A stretch of 64,000 nt of DNA from Agromyces kandeliae. GTDB taxonomy: Bacteria > Actinomycetota > Actinomycetes > Actinomycetales > Microbacteriaceae. The notes below the pieces were generated by a model. That model was not told the DNA's origin and ran no database searches. It saw only the letters and a list, made by a program, of their open reading frames with translations. The stretch is taken from assembly GCF_009674665.1 (NCBI RefSeq), contig NZ_WKJD01000004.1, positions 1 through 64,000 on the forward strand, written 5' to 3'. How positions within the stretch are numbered: the stretch's first letter is position 1; the number at the start of each line of letters is the position of its first letter. This document shows, piece after piece, positions 43,383 to 52,257 of this stretch. Both the position numbers and the translations under genes were made by a program.

Positions 43383-44651
43383 ATGGCTCGCGGCTGGTGG
43401 CGTCGGAAGACCGCTTCCCCCTCCGGGACGAACCCTGCCCCGGACCCGGCCCGGGATTCGACCCCGGCCTCGGCAGCGGCCCCGGATGCTGAGGCCGCGG
43501 CGTCGGTCGCCCGCCCTTCGGTCGCCCTGCCCCGCGCGAGCATCATCCTGCTCGGCTTCGCGGGTGCGGTCGTCGTCATGTTCGGCCTCGCGGCCGCCCG
43601 ATCCGTGGTGGCACCTGCGTTCCTCGCGCTGGTCCTCACGATCTGCGTCCATCCCGTGCGGCTCGGCCTGGTCAGGCGAGGCGTCCCCGTCGGGCTCGCC
43701 ACCGGGGGCGCGATCGTCGCGGTCTTCGCCCTGCTCGCCGGGTTCGTGGTCACCCTCGTGTTCGCGCTGGCGCAGTTCACGACGCTGCTGCCCGAGTACA
43801 CGCCGCAGATCCAGGCGGCGGCGGCCAACATCGGCGATGCGCTCGAGGGACTCGGCATCGGTGCGCAGCAGGCGCAGGCCATCGTCGACGGGCTCGAGCC
43901 GTCGCGCATCATCGACGTCGTGACCGCGGTGCTCGGCGGGGTCGCCGGCATCACGTTCTCGCTGGTCGTGATCCTCACGCTGCTGATCCTCATGGCCATG
44001 GACGGCACCTACGCGCCGGCCATCCTCTCGCAGCTGCGCTCGCGCCGCGCCGCGCTCGTCGACGCGCTCGTGCTGTACACGCGGAACGTGCGGCGGTACA
44101 TGGTCGTCACGACCGCCCTCGGCGCCGCGCAGGGCGTGCTGAACTGGATCGCCCTGCTCGTGCTCCAAGTGCCCGGGGCGCTGCTCTGGGGCGTCCTGTC
44201 GTTCATCTGCAGCTTCATCCCGAACATCGGGTACTTCATCGCGATCGTGCCGCCGCTCGTCTTCGGGTTCCTCTCGGGCGGGTGGCCGGTGTTCATCGCG
44301 GTCCTGCTCGTGTACGGCGTCGTGAACGCGGTCGTGCAGTCGATCGTGCAGCCCAAGGTCGTCGGCGGCGCGGTCCGGCTGAGCGAGACGATCACGTTCG
44401 TCTCCGTGCTGTTCTGGGCGCTCGTGATCGGGCCGATCGGCGCGGTGCTCGCGGTGCCGCTGACGCTCCTCGTCCGCTCGGTCCTGCTCGACGCGGATCC
44501 CACGCTCGCCTGGTGGCGGCCGGCGACGGGCGACGTCGAGGAGACGAAGGGGATCGCTGCGGACCTGTCCGCCCAGGCGCGCGCCCAGGCGAAGGCCGAT
44601 CGCGCCGTGCGTCCGCCGCGAGGACGGGCGGCTCGCGCGTCAAGGCCGTGA
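43383..44651 (+). CDS. AI-2E family transporter (PerM-like)
   Basis: 422 residues. Pro/Ala-rich 50-residue N-terminus, then TM helices and the conserved PerM motifs (FLALVLTICVHPVRLGLVRR-like segment; FICSFIPNIGYFIAIVPPLV; YGVVNAVVQSIVQPKVVGG). Function ranges from Na+/H+ antiport to export in characterised members. ATG MARGWW follows a GGGGAG that is only 3 nt away; a leaderless GTG at 43341, 9 bp after TAGCGT, is an alternative start adding 14 residues. Confidence 0.87.
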   Translation: MARGWWRRKTASPSGTNPAPDPARDSTPASAAAPDAEAAASVARPSVALPRASIILLGFAGAVVVMFGLAAARSVVAPAFLALVLTICVHPVRLGLVRRGVPVGLATGGAIVAVFALLAGFVVTLVFALAQFTTLLPEYTPQIQAAAANIGDALEGLGIGAQQAQAIVDGLEPSRIIDVVTAVLGGVAGITFSLVVILTLLILMAMDGTYAPAILSQLRSRRAALVDALVLYTRNVRRYMVVTTALGAAQGVLNWIALLVLQVPGALLWGVLSFICSFIPNIGYFIAIVPPLVFGFLSGGWPVFIAVLLVYGVVNAVVQSIVQPKVVGGAVRLSETITFVSVLFWALVIGPIGAVLAVPLTLLVRSVLLDADPTLAWWRPATGDVEETKGIAADLSAQARAQAKADRAVRPPRGRAARASRP

Positions 44652-44682
44652 TCGGCCGAGGTGCGCTCGCTAGCCTGACGGG

Positions 44683-45738
44683 ATGAGCGAGCAGACGGGG
44701 GAGGCGGCCGCCGGGGGCGGAATCCGCGAACGGGTCACGCGAGTCGTGCAGTGGGTGCTCAGCACCAAGCCCGCACGGGCGTTCCTGCTCTACCAGGAGC
44801 AGCACGGGGCGATGCTCGCCGACAGCGTCACCTATCGGACGCTCTTCTCGGTCTTCGCGGGCACCTTCCTCGGCTTCGCGGTCGCGGGCATCTGGCTCGC
44901 GGGCAACCCCGACGCGATCGACGCGATCGTGGCCACCGTGAGCGGGGTCATCCCCGGTCTCATCGGCGAGGGGGCGGTGATCGACCCGGAGACCCTGATC
45001 CAGCCCATCACCCTGAGCATCGCGGGAACGCTGGCCCTCATCGGCGTCGTCGGCGCCGCGATCGGCGCGATCCGCTCGCTCCGGATCGCGCTGCGACAGC
45101 TGGCGGGCCGCCCCGACGACGCCGGCTTCTTCCTCTGGCAGCTGATCCGCGATCTCCTGATCGCGATCGGCTTCGGGGGACTCCTCATCGCGGGTGCGGC
45201 CGTCACGGTGGTCGGAACCGGTGCGCTCGACGCGATCGTCGGATGGCTCGGTCGACCGTTCGGCGGCGTCCTGCTCGACGCCGGCTCGCGCACGCTCTCG
45301 GTCCTCGTCGCCTTCGCGATCGACACCGCGGTCATCGCCGGGCTGTTCCGACTGCTCGCCGGACTCCGCCCGAGCGCCCGAGCGCTGTGGGCGGGATCGC
45401 TCCTGGGCGGCGCCGGGCTGACGGTGCTCCAACTGCTGTCGAGCCTGTTCGTCGGCGGCGCGACGAGCAACCCGCTGCTCGCCTCGTTCGGATCGCTGAT
45501 CGCGCTGCTGATCTGGCTCAACCTGTCGAGCCAGGTGGTGCTCATCGCGAGCGCCTACATCGTCACGGGCGTCGACGAGGAGCACGATCGGGTCGCGGCC
45601 CGGTACGGTGCGACGTCGATGGCGCTGCGCCGCCTGAAGCGCGCCGAGCGTCGGGCGGCGGATGCCGCGGCCGAGGTGGCCGCCGCCCGCGACGCGCTGC
45701 CCGGGGTGACCGACCCGGCCGCCCGCGGACGACGCTGA
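44683..45738 (+). CDS. YihY/virulence factor BrkB family membrane protein
   Basis: 351 residues with about six TM helices. The YihY pattern is clear: LADSVTYRTLFSVFAGTFLG, the long hydrophobic ALDAIVGWLG region, and LIALLIWLNLSSQVVLIASAYI near the C-terminus. Cytoplasmic tail is Ala/Arg-rich. ATG lies 6 bp after a -10-like TAGCCT (44671-44676), a leaderless arrangement. Transport or envelope role unknown; the old RNase BN name for this family is wrong. Confidence 0.87.
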   Translation: MSEQTGEAAAGGGIRERVTRVVQWVLSTKPARAFLLYQEQHGAMLADSVTYRTLFSVFAGTFLGFAVAGIWLAGNPDAIDAIVATVSGVIPGLIGEGAVIDPETLIQPITLSIAGTLALIGVVGAAIGAIRSLRIALRQLAGRPDDAGFFLWQLIRDLLIAIGFGGLLIAGAAVTVVGTGALDAIVGWLGRPFGGVLLDAGSRTLSVLVAFAIDTAVIAGLFRLLAGLRPSARALWAGSLLGGAGLTVLQLLSSLFVGGATSNPLLASFGSLIALLIWLNLSSQVVLIASAYIVTGVDEEHDRVAARYGATSMALRRLKRAERRAADAAAEVAAARDALPGVTDPAARGRR

Positions 45739-45767
45739 CGACGAGCCGTTCGGCCGACCCCTTCGGG

Positions 45768-45929
45768 CTAGGGGTTCGTGCCCGGATCGCGATCGACCTC
45801 GATCACCTCGACCTCCTCGACGACGACCACGTCGTCGGCCTCCTCGTCCTTCGGCAGCTCGGCGTCGAGCGGCAGTTCCGAGTCGGTGTACTCGCCTTCC
45901 GCGGGATCGTGCGGCACGCGTTCGGCCAT
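45768..45929 (-). CDS. Very acidic small protein (53 aa)
   Basis: Reads MAERVPHDPAEGEYTDSELP, LDAELPKDEEADD, VVVVEEVEVIEVDRD and ends in GTNP. It has a clear ribosome-binding site (AGGAGGGCG on the minus strand, 4-5 nt before ATG). The acidic stretch with alternating Val/Glu is unusual and probably not globular. No homologue is recognised. It lies convergent with the YihY gene and is easily missed by automatic calling because of its size. Confidence 0.6.
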   Translation of the reverse strand: MAERVPHDPAEGEYTDSELPLDAELPKDEEADDVVVVEEVEVIEVDRDPGTNP

Positions 45930-46084
45930 GATCGCCCTCCTGTTCGGGTGGAGCCTCGTCCAGCCGGTCGGATGGACGCCCCCACGCTAGGCAGGGCACT
46001 CATCGGGCGGCAGGGGATTGACGTCCGCTCGCCGGGGGCGTAGCGACTCTGGCGCCACCGGGGGGCGCACGCCACACTGGTCGC

Positions 46085-46642
46085 GTGCCGTCCGTCCTCC
46101 AGCTCACCCGTGCCGTCGTCGCGCCGCTCACCCGGACCCGGCTGTTCCGCCTGGTCGGCCCAGTGATCCTCCCGCCGATCGAGGCGGTCCTCGGGGCGCT
46201 CAGCGGGGGCCGCCTCCAGCTCGCGTCGCTGCTCGTGCCGTCGCTCGTCCTGCACAGCGTCGGTGCGCGCACCGGCGCCCCGCGACACGTGCACCTGATG
46301 TACACGCCCGACGGGCGCGGACGCGCCATCGTGGCGGGCACGAGCTTCGCGCGCGACCGCCATCCGGGTTGGACGTACAACCTGATCGCGAACCCCGACG
46401 CGTGGATCACGGTGCGCGACCGGACGCTCAGGGTCCGCGCGACTCGCGTCCCGGCCGCCGAACGCGACGCCGCATGGGCTCGGATCGAGGCGCAGTGGCC
46501 CGGCTATCGCGGGTACGAACGCGACTCCGGTCGCGTCGTGCGGCTGTTCGTCCTGCGACCGGTCGCCGAGTCCGAGGCCCCGCCCCTCGCGTCCGCCCGC
46601 GCCGTCGACGGACCCCTCGACGCGTCATCCGCCTCGGATTAG
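46085..46642 (+). CDS. Nitroreductase/deazaflavin-dependent oxidoreductase family protein
   Basis: 185 residues. Family signs: LVLHSVGARTGAPRHVHLMY, RAIVAGTSFARDRHPGWTYN and NPDAWITVRDRTLRVRATRV. It belongs to the same PNPOx/Ddn-like split-barrel group as the protein at 18963, but is only distantly similar. GTG start MPSVLQL is used. It would use F420 or flavin as cofactor; the substrate is unknown. It sits upstream of DUF2277. Confidence 0.82.
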   Translation: MPSVLQLTRAVVAPLTRTRLFRLVGPVILPPIEAVLGALSGGRLQLASLLVPSLVLHSVGARTGAPRHVHLMYTPDGRGRAIVAGTSFARDRHPGWTYNLIANPDAWITVRDRTLRVRATRVPAAERDAAWARIEAQWPGYRGYERDSGRVVRLFVLRPVAESEAPPLASARAVDGPLDASSASD

Positions 46643-46652
46643 GCTGCACCGC

Positions 46653-46931
46653 ATGTGCAGGAACATCCGAACCCTCCACAACTTCGAACCCGCCGCGACG
46701 AGCGACGAGGTCCGGGCCGCCGCGCTCCAGTACGTCCGGAAGGTCAGCGGCTCGACGCACCCGTCGAAGGCCAACCAGGCCGCCTTCGACGAGGCGGTCG
46801 AGGAGATCGCGCACGTCACGCAGCACCTGCTCGACCACCTGGTGACCTCGGCGCCGCCGAAGGACCGCGAGGTCGAGGCGGCGAAGGCCCGCGCCCGCGC
46901 GGCGCAACGCTACGCCACGGCGGGCGCGTGA
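46653..46931 (+). CDS. DUF2277 family protein
   Basis: 92 residues starting MCRNIRTLHNFEPAATSDEV, the hallmark of DUF2277 (Cys-Arg-Asn-Ile). It continues helical (AALQYVRKVSGSTHPSKANQ) to a basic end. A TAGGCT -10 (46640-46645) sits 7 bp before the ATG, so the message is probably leaderless. Function of the family is unknown. Confidence 0.85.
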   Translation: MCRNIRTLHNFEPAATSDEVRAAALQYVRKVSGSTHPSKANQAAFDEAVEEIAHVTQHLLDHLVTSAPPKDREVEAAKARARAAQRYATAGA

Positions 46932-46967
46932 GCGACGACGTCGGGGGAGCGCGGTAGCGTCGCCGTC

Positions 46968-47996
46968 ATGGCCCGCGACGCGACGACCCTCGAGATCGAC
47001 GGACCCCACGGCGCGCGCGTCGTACGGGTCTCCAGCCCCGAACGCGTGGTCTGGCCCGAAGCGGGGATCACCAAGCTCGAGCTCGCACGGTACTTCATCG
47101 CCGTCGGCGAGGCGTTCGTCGCGGCGAACGGCGATCGCCCCGTTTCGCTCGAGCGCTTCCGCGACGGGATCGGCGGTGAGTCGTTCTTCTCGAAGAACCC
47201 CCCGAAGGGCGCGCCCGAGTGGATGCGCGACGTGATGGTGACGTACCCGAGCGGCCGCAGCCATCCGCAGCTCGTCATCGACGAACCCGCCGGCGCCGTC
47301 TGGGCCGCGCAGATGAACACCGTCGTGTTCCACCCCTGGGCGTCCCGCGCGGGGACGCCCGACCTGCCCGACCAGTTGCGGGTCGACCTCGACCCGCAAC
47401 CCGGCACGGGCTTCGCCGAGGCGGTTCCCGCCGCGTTCGCGTTGCGCGACCTGCTCGAGGAGGCCGGCCTGACGGGGTTCGTGAAGACCTCCGGGAACCG
47501 CGGCATCCACGTCTTCGCACCCATCGAGCCCGTGCACGAGTTCCTCGACGTGCGGCACGCGGTCATCGCGCTCGGGCGCGAGCTCGAACGCCGCATGCCC
47601 GACCGCATCACGACGGCGTGGTGGAAGGAGGAGCGCGGCGAGCGCATCTTCGTCGATTTCAACCAGGCCAATCGCGACCGGACCATGGCCGGTGCCTACA
47701 GCCCGCGGGCGCTGCCGGGCGCGTCGGTCTCGTGTCCGCTCGAGTGGGACGAGCTCGAGGGCGCCGAGCCGGCGGCGTTCACGGTGCGTTCGGTCCCCGA
47801 TCGGCTCGCCGACCACGGCGACCCGTGGGCGACGATGCACGCCGCACCGGGCCGCATCGACACGCTGCTCGACTGGTGGCGGCGCGACCTCGCCGACGGG
47901 CTCGGCGAACTGCCGTTCCCGCCCGACTTCCCCAAGATGCCGGGGGAGCCGACGCGCGTGCAGCCCAGTCGGGCGCGCAAGCCCGACGCCGAGTGA
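46968..47996 (+). CDS. ligD: Stand-alone LigD polymerase/primase domain (NHEJ)
   Basis: 342 residues of an archaeo-eukaryotic primase-type polymerase domain as in LigD. Catalytic carboxylates are in the LRVDLDPQPG motif near 137-145; TSGNRGIHVFAPI and ERIFVDFNQANRDRT are the typical following blocks. No ligase or phosphoesterase domain is attached, and no Ku gene is visible. It would fill gaps during non-homologous end joining. A -10-like TAGCGT (46955-46960) is 7 bp before the ATG. Confidence 0.9.
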   Translation: MARDATTLEIDGPHGARVVRVSSPERVVWPEAGITKLELARYFIAVGEAFVAANGDRPVSLERFRDGIGGESFFSKNPPKGAPEWMRDVMVTYPSGRSHPQLVIDEPAGAVWAAQMNTVVFHPWASRAGTPDLPDQLRVDLDPQPGTGFAEAVPAAFALRDLLEEAGLTGFVKTSGNRGIHVFAPIEPVHEFLDVRHAVIALGRELERRMPDRITTAWWKEERGERIFVDFNQANRDRTMAGAYSPRALPGASVSCPLEWDELEGAEPAAFTVRSVPDRLADHGDPWATMHAAPGRIDTLLDWWRRDLADGLGELPFPPDFPKMPGEPTRVQPSRARKPDAE

Positions 47997-47999
47997 GCC

Positions 48000-48752
48000 T
48001 CAGACCTCGGTGGTGAGCGCACCGCGGGCGGGCGGCGGCTGGCCGTGCACCTCGCGGTGCAGCCGCTCCATGCGCGCGTCGAGCTCTGCCGCGGTGCGCG
48101 CGGCGTCGGTCAGCTGGTCGAGCAGTTCATCCGGCACCCGGCGGTCGAACTTGTAGTAGATCTTGTGCTCGAGGCTCGCCCAGAAGTCCATCGCGATCGT
48201 GCGGATCTGCACCTCGACGGCGACCGGGTGGGCTCCCGTCGAGAGGAACACCGGGACTTCGACGATCAGGTGGAGGCTCTGGTAGCCGTTGGCCTTCGGT
48301 TCCGCGATGTAGTCCTTGACCTTGAGGACCCGCACGTCCTGCTGCGCGGTGAGGAGTTCGGCGATCCGGTACGCATCCGAGACGAAGCTGCACGTCACGC
48401 GGACGCCGGCGATGTCGGTGATCGTCGACCGGATCGCGTCGAACGAGGGCTCGATGCCCTTGCGGCGCATCTTGTCGATCACGCTGTCGAGGCTCTTCAC
48501 GCGGCTCGAGATGTGCTCGATCGGGTTGTAGGCGTGGGCCTGGCTGAACTCCTCGCGGAGGATCGAGAGCTTGGTGATGACCTCGTCCATGCCGAACTTG
48601 TACCGCTGCATGAAGCGCTCGGTCTCGTCGCGGAGGGTGCGCATCTCCTCGAGGGTCTGCCCGTCGATCGTGTCGAGTGTCCGCTGCGCCCGGTCGGTCA
48701 GCATCGGCTGCCGGGCGGGGCGGGCTGGCGGGGTTCCGTCGAGCGGCGTCAC
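48000..48752 (-). CDS. Small alarmone synthetase, RelA/SpoT nucleotidyltransferase domain
   Basis: 250 residues. (p)ppGpp synthetase core without HD, TGS or ACT domains: SRVKSLDSVIDKMRRKGIEP, ITDIAGVRVTCSFVSDAYRI, YQSLHLIVEVPVFL and VEVQIRTIAMDFWASLEHKI. These carry the Arg/Glu residues of the ATP/GDP site. The length fits YjbM/YwaC-like enzymes. GTG start is preferred; the ATG at 48704 gives 234 residues. It probably makes (p)ppGpp or pGpp during stress. Confidence 0.87.
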   Translation of the reverse strand: MTPLDGTPPARPARQPMLTDRAQRTLDTIDGQTLEEMRTLRDETERFMQRYKFGMDEVITKLSILREEFSQAHAYNPIEHISSRVKSLDSVIDKMRRKGIEPSFDAIRSTITDIAGVRVTCSFVSDAYRIAELLTAQQDVRVLKVKDYIAEPKANGYQSLHLIVEVPVFLSTGAHPVAVEVQIRTIAMDFWASLEHKIYYKFDRRVPDELLDQLTDAARTAAELDARMERLHREVHGQPPPARGALTTEV

Positions 48753-48832
48753 GCAGGCAACGCTACGGTGCGAACCTCGGTGTTCCCTCAGCGGGATCGA
48801 TGGATCGGCCATGCGCCCGGTCCGCCCGAGGC

Positions 48833-49237
48833 TCAGTCGACGGCGTCGAGGTAGCGCCAGCGGTCCTCGCGGACGAATCGGCTCGACTCGCGCTGAACGC
48901 CTCGCTCGGCGCCGTGCGCGTACCGCGCGGCGAACTCGACGACGCCCTCCCGGTCGAGCGGACCGCCGCGCTCGGTGCGCACGATCTCGAGCGACCGCCA
49001 GCGGAGCTCCGGGTCGAGGTCCAGTCGCTCGGGCCTGGTCGACGGATGCCACGTGGCGAGCAGGTACGCCGCGTCGCCGACGACGAAGGCGGTGTAACGC
49101 GATCGCATGAGCTGCACCGCCGTCGGCGCAGCGCCGCCGGCGAGGAGCGGGCCGCAGCAGTCGCCGTAGGTGCCCCCGCTTCCGCACGGGCAGCGGGCAT
49201 CGTCGGTCGGCGTCGCGAACGTCCGGTCGGGCTCCAT
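48833..49237 (-). CDS. YchJ family (SEC-C motif) protein
   Basis: 134 residues. The N-terminal zinc-binding SEC-C motif CPCGSGGTYGDCCGP (about 16-30) and the following domain (AVQLMRSRYTAFVVGDAAYL, TWHPSTRPERLDLD, FAARY) match the YchJ/UPF0225 family. Function unknown; the motif binds zinc and is shared with SecA. ATG start MEPDRTFATP fits. It ends near the alarmone synthetase start on the same strand. Confidence 0.85.
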   Translation of the reverse strand: MEPDRTFATPTDDARCPCGSGGTYGDCCGPLLAGGAAPTAVQLMRSRYTAFVVGDAAYLLATWHPSTRPERLDLDPELRWRSLEIVRTERGGPLDREGVVEFAARYAHGAERGVQRESSRFVREDRWRYLDAVD

Positions 49238-49401
49238 GGACTCCAGTCTCGCGCAGCACGGTCATGCTCTGCCCAGCAGAAGTCGAGGGTTCGTTCAGGA
49301 AACCCGTGCAGAGTAGGGGATTCGTGCGCCCGGGCCGTCGGCTCGGGCCCGTCCATGCCCCAGCTCGGAGGGCCACCGACCCCCAGGATCCGAGCCACTC
49401 C

Positions 49402-50247
49402 ATGCCTATGCAGTCTTCACACTCGATCACGCCTGCCCCCACCGGGACCACCCCCTTCCGGACCGAGGCCGCGAGCCGCCGTGCCGCGCGCCGCGACCGC
49501 GTCGGCCGCCGTCGCCGCCTCGTCCTCGCCGGAGCGCTCGTCGCCGTCGGCGCGGTCGCGGGCACCGGGCTCACCGTCAACTCGACGCTCGCCGCGCAGC
49601 GCGTCGCGGAGACCACCGCGCTCACCGAGTCCACCGGTCTCGCAGCGGAGCAGCTCGGCGCCTACGCCGGCGTCGCCCAGGCGAAGGTGCACGCCGAGGC
49701 GCAGGACACGCTCACCCTCGCGGAGGACACGCTCTCGGACGTCGAGGGCAAGGTCGACGTCGAGCCGCTCGCCTCCTCGGTCGCCACCCTCGGCGACTAC
49801 GAGGCGCTTCCCCTGGACGAGGTCCGCGACCTCACGATCTCGACTCGCGCGGAGATCCGCAAGGCGGACGAGGCCGCGAAGGCGCACGACCGCGAGGTCG
49901 CCGAGCGCGAGGAGGCCGAGGCGCTCGCACGGGCGAACACTCCGGAGGGCGCCAAGCAGACCGCGCGCGCCATGGCCGCGTCCCAGTACGGCTGGGGCGA
50001 GGCCGAGTTCCAGTGCCTCGTGCAGCTCTGGACCAAGGAGTCCGGCTGGAACTACCAGGCCGTGAACGCGTCGAGCGGTGCGTACGGCATCGTCCAGGCC
50101 TGGCCCGCCGAGAAGCTCGCGACGGCCGGCGCCGACTGGCGCACCAACGCGGCGACCCAGATCGCATGGGGCCTCGACTACATCGCCCGGGGCTACGGAA
50201 GCCCGTGCGCCGCGTGGGGCCACTCGCAGTCCCTCAACTGGTACTGA
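49402..50247 (+). CDS. Secreted transglycosylase-like protein, copy 2
   Basis: 281 residues, same architecture as the protein at 40844: Arg-rich N-terminus, hydrophobic helix (RRLVLAGALVAVGAVAGTGLTV), a helical middle and a C-terminal lysozyme-like domain (YGWGEAEFQCLVQLWTKESG then WNYQAVNASSGAYGIVQAW). It lacks the KAAAE repeats. The Glu of KESGWN is present. Probably peptidoglycan-active in growth or division. ATG is chosen near the start of the Arg-rich part; another is 2 codons later. Confidence 0.83.
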   Translation: MPMQSSHSITPAPTGTTPFRTEAASRRAARRDRVGRRRRLVLAGALVAVGAVAGTGLTVNSTLAAQRVAETTALTESTGLAAEQLGAYAGVAQAKVHAEAQDTLTLAEDTLSDVEGKVDVEPLASSVATLGDYEALPLDEVRDLTISTRAEIRKADEAAKAHDREVAEREEAEALARANTPEGAKQTARAMAASQYGWGEAEFQCLVQLWTKESGWNYQAVNASSGAYGIVQAWPAEKLATAGADWRTNAATQIAWGLDYIARGYGSPCAAWGHSQSLNWY

Positions 50248-50263
50248 GCGACCCCGCCTCCCG

Positions 50264-50295
50264 TGAGCCGCCGATTCGTCAGGGTCGGCGGCTCA
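50264..50295. terminator. Terminator behind transglycosylase-like gene
   Basis: Perfect 11-bp stem TGAGCCGCCGA (50264-50274) / TCGGCGGCTCA (50285-50295), 10-nt loop. Its right arm contains the stop codon of the convergent acetyltransferase gene. Confidence 0.65.
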
Positions 50296-50583
50296 TGCCG
50301 TCCGCGGGTCCAGCAGGGCGCGTCGATTCGGATGCCGGTCGAACCACTGCTCCACGTACCAGCAGCTCGGGACGATCCGGAGGCTGGAACGGGCCTCGAC
50401 GTCGTCGACCGCGAACTGCACGAGCTCGGCCGCGAGGCCGCAGCCGCGGTACGGCGGATTCGTGAAGGTCCGCACGAACGCGACGGTGTCGCCGAGTTCG
50501 CGGTAGTCCAGCGCGCTCGCGACCTTTCCGTCGATGCGGAGCAGGTACCGGCGGAGTTCGGGTTCGTGAACGAGTTCCTTCAC
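50293..50583 (-). CDS. Small GNAT-fold (YjdJ-type) N-acetyltransferase
   Basis: 96 residues: RRYLLRIDGKVASALDYREL, FVRTFTNPPYRGCGLAAELVQFA with the acetyl-CoA loop RGCGLA, and a C-terminal PSCWYVEQWFDRHP. It fits the short Gcn5-related family (DUF1794/YjdJ group) seen next to many housekeeping loci. Substrate unknown. It is read leftward in front of the S4 gene. Confidence 0.82.
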   Translation of the reverse strand: MKELVHEPELRRYLLRIDGKVASALDYRELGDTVAFVRTFTNPPYRGCGLAAELVQFAVDDVEARSSLRIVPSCWYVEQWFDRHPNRRALLDPRTA

Positions 50584-50619
50584 CCGCCCAAGGCTACGCC
50601 CGGGCGAGCGCTTCGACGG

Positions 50620-50991
50620 TCAGCGACCCCGGAGACGGTCGAGGTCGCGTCGCTCGCGCTTGGTCGGTCGCCCGGCGCCTCGGTCCCGCAGGGGCACGGA
50701 TGCCACGGCCTCGCGAGGCGGCGGCGCCGGCGTCCGGTCATCGGCCGCGGCGGCCGCGAGCTCTGCCGACACGCGCTTCACGATCGGCCGGCGCACGATG
50801 AGGATCCGGTCGAACCCGTGCAGCCGGACGCGGACCTCGTCGCCAGGCCGTACCGGCTGCGCCGCCTTCGCCCGCTCGCCGTTCACGCGCACGTGGCCGG
50901 CGCGGCACGCCGACGTCGCGGCCGAGCGCGTCTTGCACACCCGGACCGCCCACAGCCACGCGTCCACGCGCGCCGAGTCGAGCTCCGCCAT
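50620..50991 (-). CDS. S4-domain RNA-binding protein (Hsp15-like)
   Basis: 123 residues. An S4 domain (RVDAWLWAVRVCKTRSAATS, ACRAGHVRVNGERAKAAQPV) covers residues 7-65; the rest is basic with a RESTRICTED helical tail (RGAGRPTKRERRDLDRLRG). In E. coli Hsp15 binds stalled 50S subunits carrying nascent chains. It is downstream of the carotenoid operon and may be transcribed with it by read-through, with a 40-bp gap. Confidence 0.85.
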   Translation of the reverse strand: MAELDSARVDAWLWAVRVCKTRSAATSACRAGHVRVNGERAKAAQPVRPGDEVRVRLHGFDRILIVRRPIVKRVSAELAAAAADDRTPAPPPREAVASVPLRDRGAGRPTKRERRDLDRLRGR

Positions 50992-51031
50992 CCTCCAAGC
51001 CTAGGACGGGTGCGCGCGTGGGACCGCGCGG

Positions 51032-51934
51032 TCAGCGCACCAGCGCCCACCAGATCATCAGCATCGTGACGAGGAAGCCCACGACGTAGTTGATGAGGAT
51101 GAAGTGACGCCAGCCGCGGTTCGACGCGCCGGATGCGGCATCCGTCACCGAGCGGTACGGCCACGCCGCCCACAGGTAGGGGAGCACGAGCACCGAGGCG
51201 AGCGGCCCGGGCCACTCGGTGGCGAGCATCAGCAGCCCCGCCGCCGCCCAGAGGCCGAGTGCGATCCGCACGGTCGCCGCGGCGCCGAACGCCGTCGCGA
51301 TCGAGGCGATGCCGGCCTCGCGATCCGGGACGACGTCCTGCACCGCGCCGAACGCGTGGCTCGCCATCCCCCAGAAGAAGAACGCCGCCAGCAGCGCGAC
51401 GAGCGGCCAGGTGAAGTCCGCACCGGCGACTGCGAGGCCGTAGACCGCCGGGCTCGCGAAGTGCGTGCTCGAGGTGACCGAATCGAGCACCGGGCGCTCC
51501 TTGAACCGGAGTCCCGGCACCGAGTACGCGAACACCGCGAACAGGCTGATCGCCAGCACGAGCCACGACCAGGGCTCATCCGTCCCGCCGAGCCAGAGCA
51601 TGACCGCCACGAGCGGGGCCGCGGTCGCGATGCCCGCCCACACCACGGTGCGGTGCAGGCTCGGGTCGAGCAGCGCGCCCTCTGCGCCGCCCTTCCGCGG
51701 GTTCCGCAGGTCGGATTCGTAGTCGAACACGTCGTTCACGCCGTACATCAGCAGGTTGTACGGCACCAGGAAGAACAGGGTGCCGACGACCAGCAGTGCG
51801 TCGACGCGGCCGGTCGTCAGGACGTATGCGGCCGCGAACGGGAAGGCGGTGTTGATCCAGCTGATCGGCCGTGACGAGAGCAGGACCTGGCCGGCCCGGT
51901 GCCCGAGGCCGCCGCGCGTCTCCGCCGCACTCAT
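51032..51934 (-). CDS. crtEb: Lycopene elongase (UbiA-type C50 carotenoid prenyltransferase)
   Basis: 300 residues with seven to eight TM helices. The UbiA-family aspartate motif NDVFDYESD is near residue 67 and a second acidic site is AVQDVVPDREAG near 193. It adds C5 units to both ends of lycopene, giving flavuxanthin-type C50 carotenoids. ATG overlaps the crtYf stop (ATGA), as for all members of this operon. It is the last carotenoid gene. Confidence 0.92.
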   Translation of the reverse strand: MSAAETRGGLGHRAGQVLLSSRPISWINTAFPFAAAYVLTTGRVDALLVVGTLFFLVPYNLLMYGVNDVFDYESDLRNPRKGGAEGALLDPSLHRTVVWAGIATAAPLVAVMLWLGGTDEPWSWLVLAISLFAVFAYSVPGLRFKERPVLDSVTSSTHFASPAVYGLAVAGADFTWPLVALLAAFFFWGMASHAFGAVQDVVPDREAGIASIATAFGAAATVRIALGLWAAAGLLMLATEWPGPLASVLVLPYLWAAWPYRSVTDAASGASNRGWRHFILINYVVGFLVTMLMIWWALVR

Positions 51935-52257
51935 GCGTCGGTCCTCGCCGTGCGGTCGCGGCGCGTGAGGATGCTCCACACGGCGGGCAGCAGCAGCACC
52001 CCGGCGACCGGGTAGAGGAAGTCCTCGATCGGCGCGAGCCCGACGGCCAGGCCCGATCGGTGCGCGTCGTCGTACGCGACGATCCCGGTCCCGACGATGA
52101 GGGAGTCGAAGACGGCCGTGAGCACGAGGAGCACGGCAGCGGCGACCGCGGTGGCGATCGCGCGCCGCCGGAATGCGGTGCGCTCCCGCGGCCGCACCGC
52201 CCACGCCGTGATCGCGGCGACGGCGAGGAACGGGATGCTGATGAGCAGGTAGGTCAT
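51931..52257 (-). CDS. crtYf: C50 carotenoid epsilon cyclase subunit
   Basis: 108 residues with three TM helices. The lycopene-cyclase motif reads GLAPIEDFLYPVAGVLLLPA (P-x-E-(D/E)-x2-F type). It works as a heterodimer with CrtYe to form epsilon rings of decaprenoxanthin-type pigments or related C50 products. The gene overlaps both neighbours by 4 nt. Confidence 0.9.
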   Translation of the reverse strand: MTYLLISIPFLAVAAITAWAVRPRERTAFRRRAIATAVAAAVLLVLTAVFDSLIVGTGIVAYDDAHRSGLAVGLAPIEDFLYPVAGVLLLPAVWSILTRRDRTARTDA

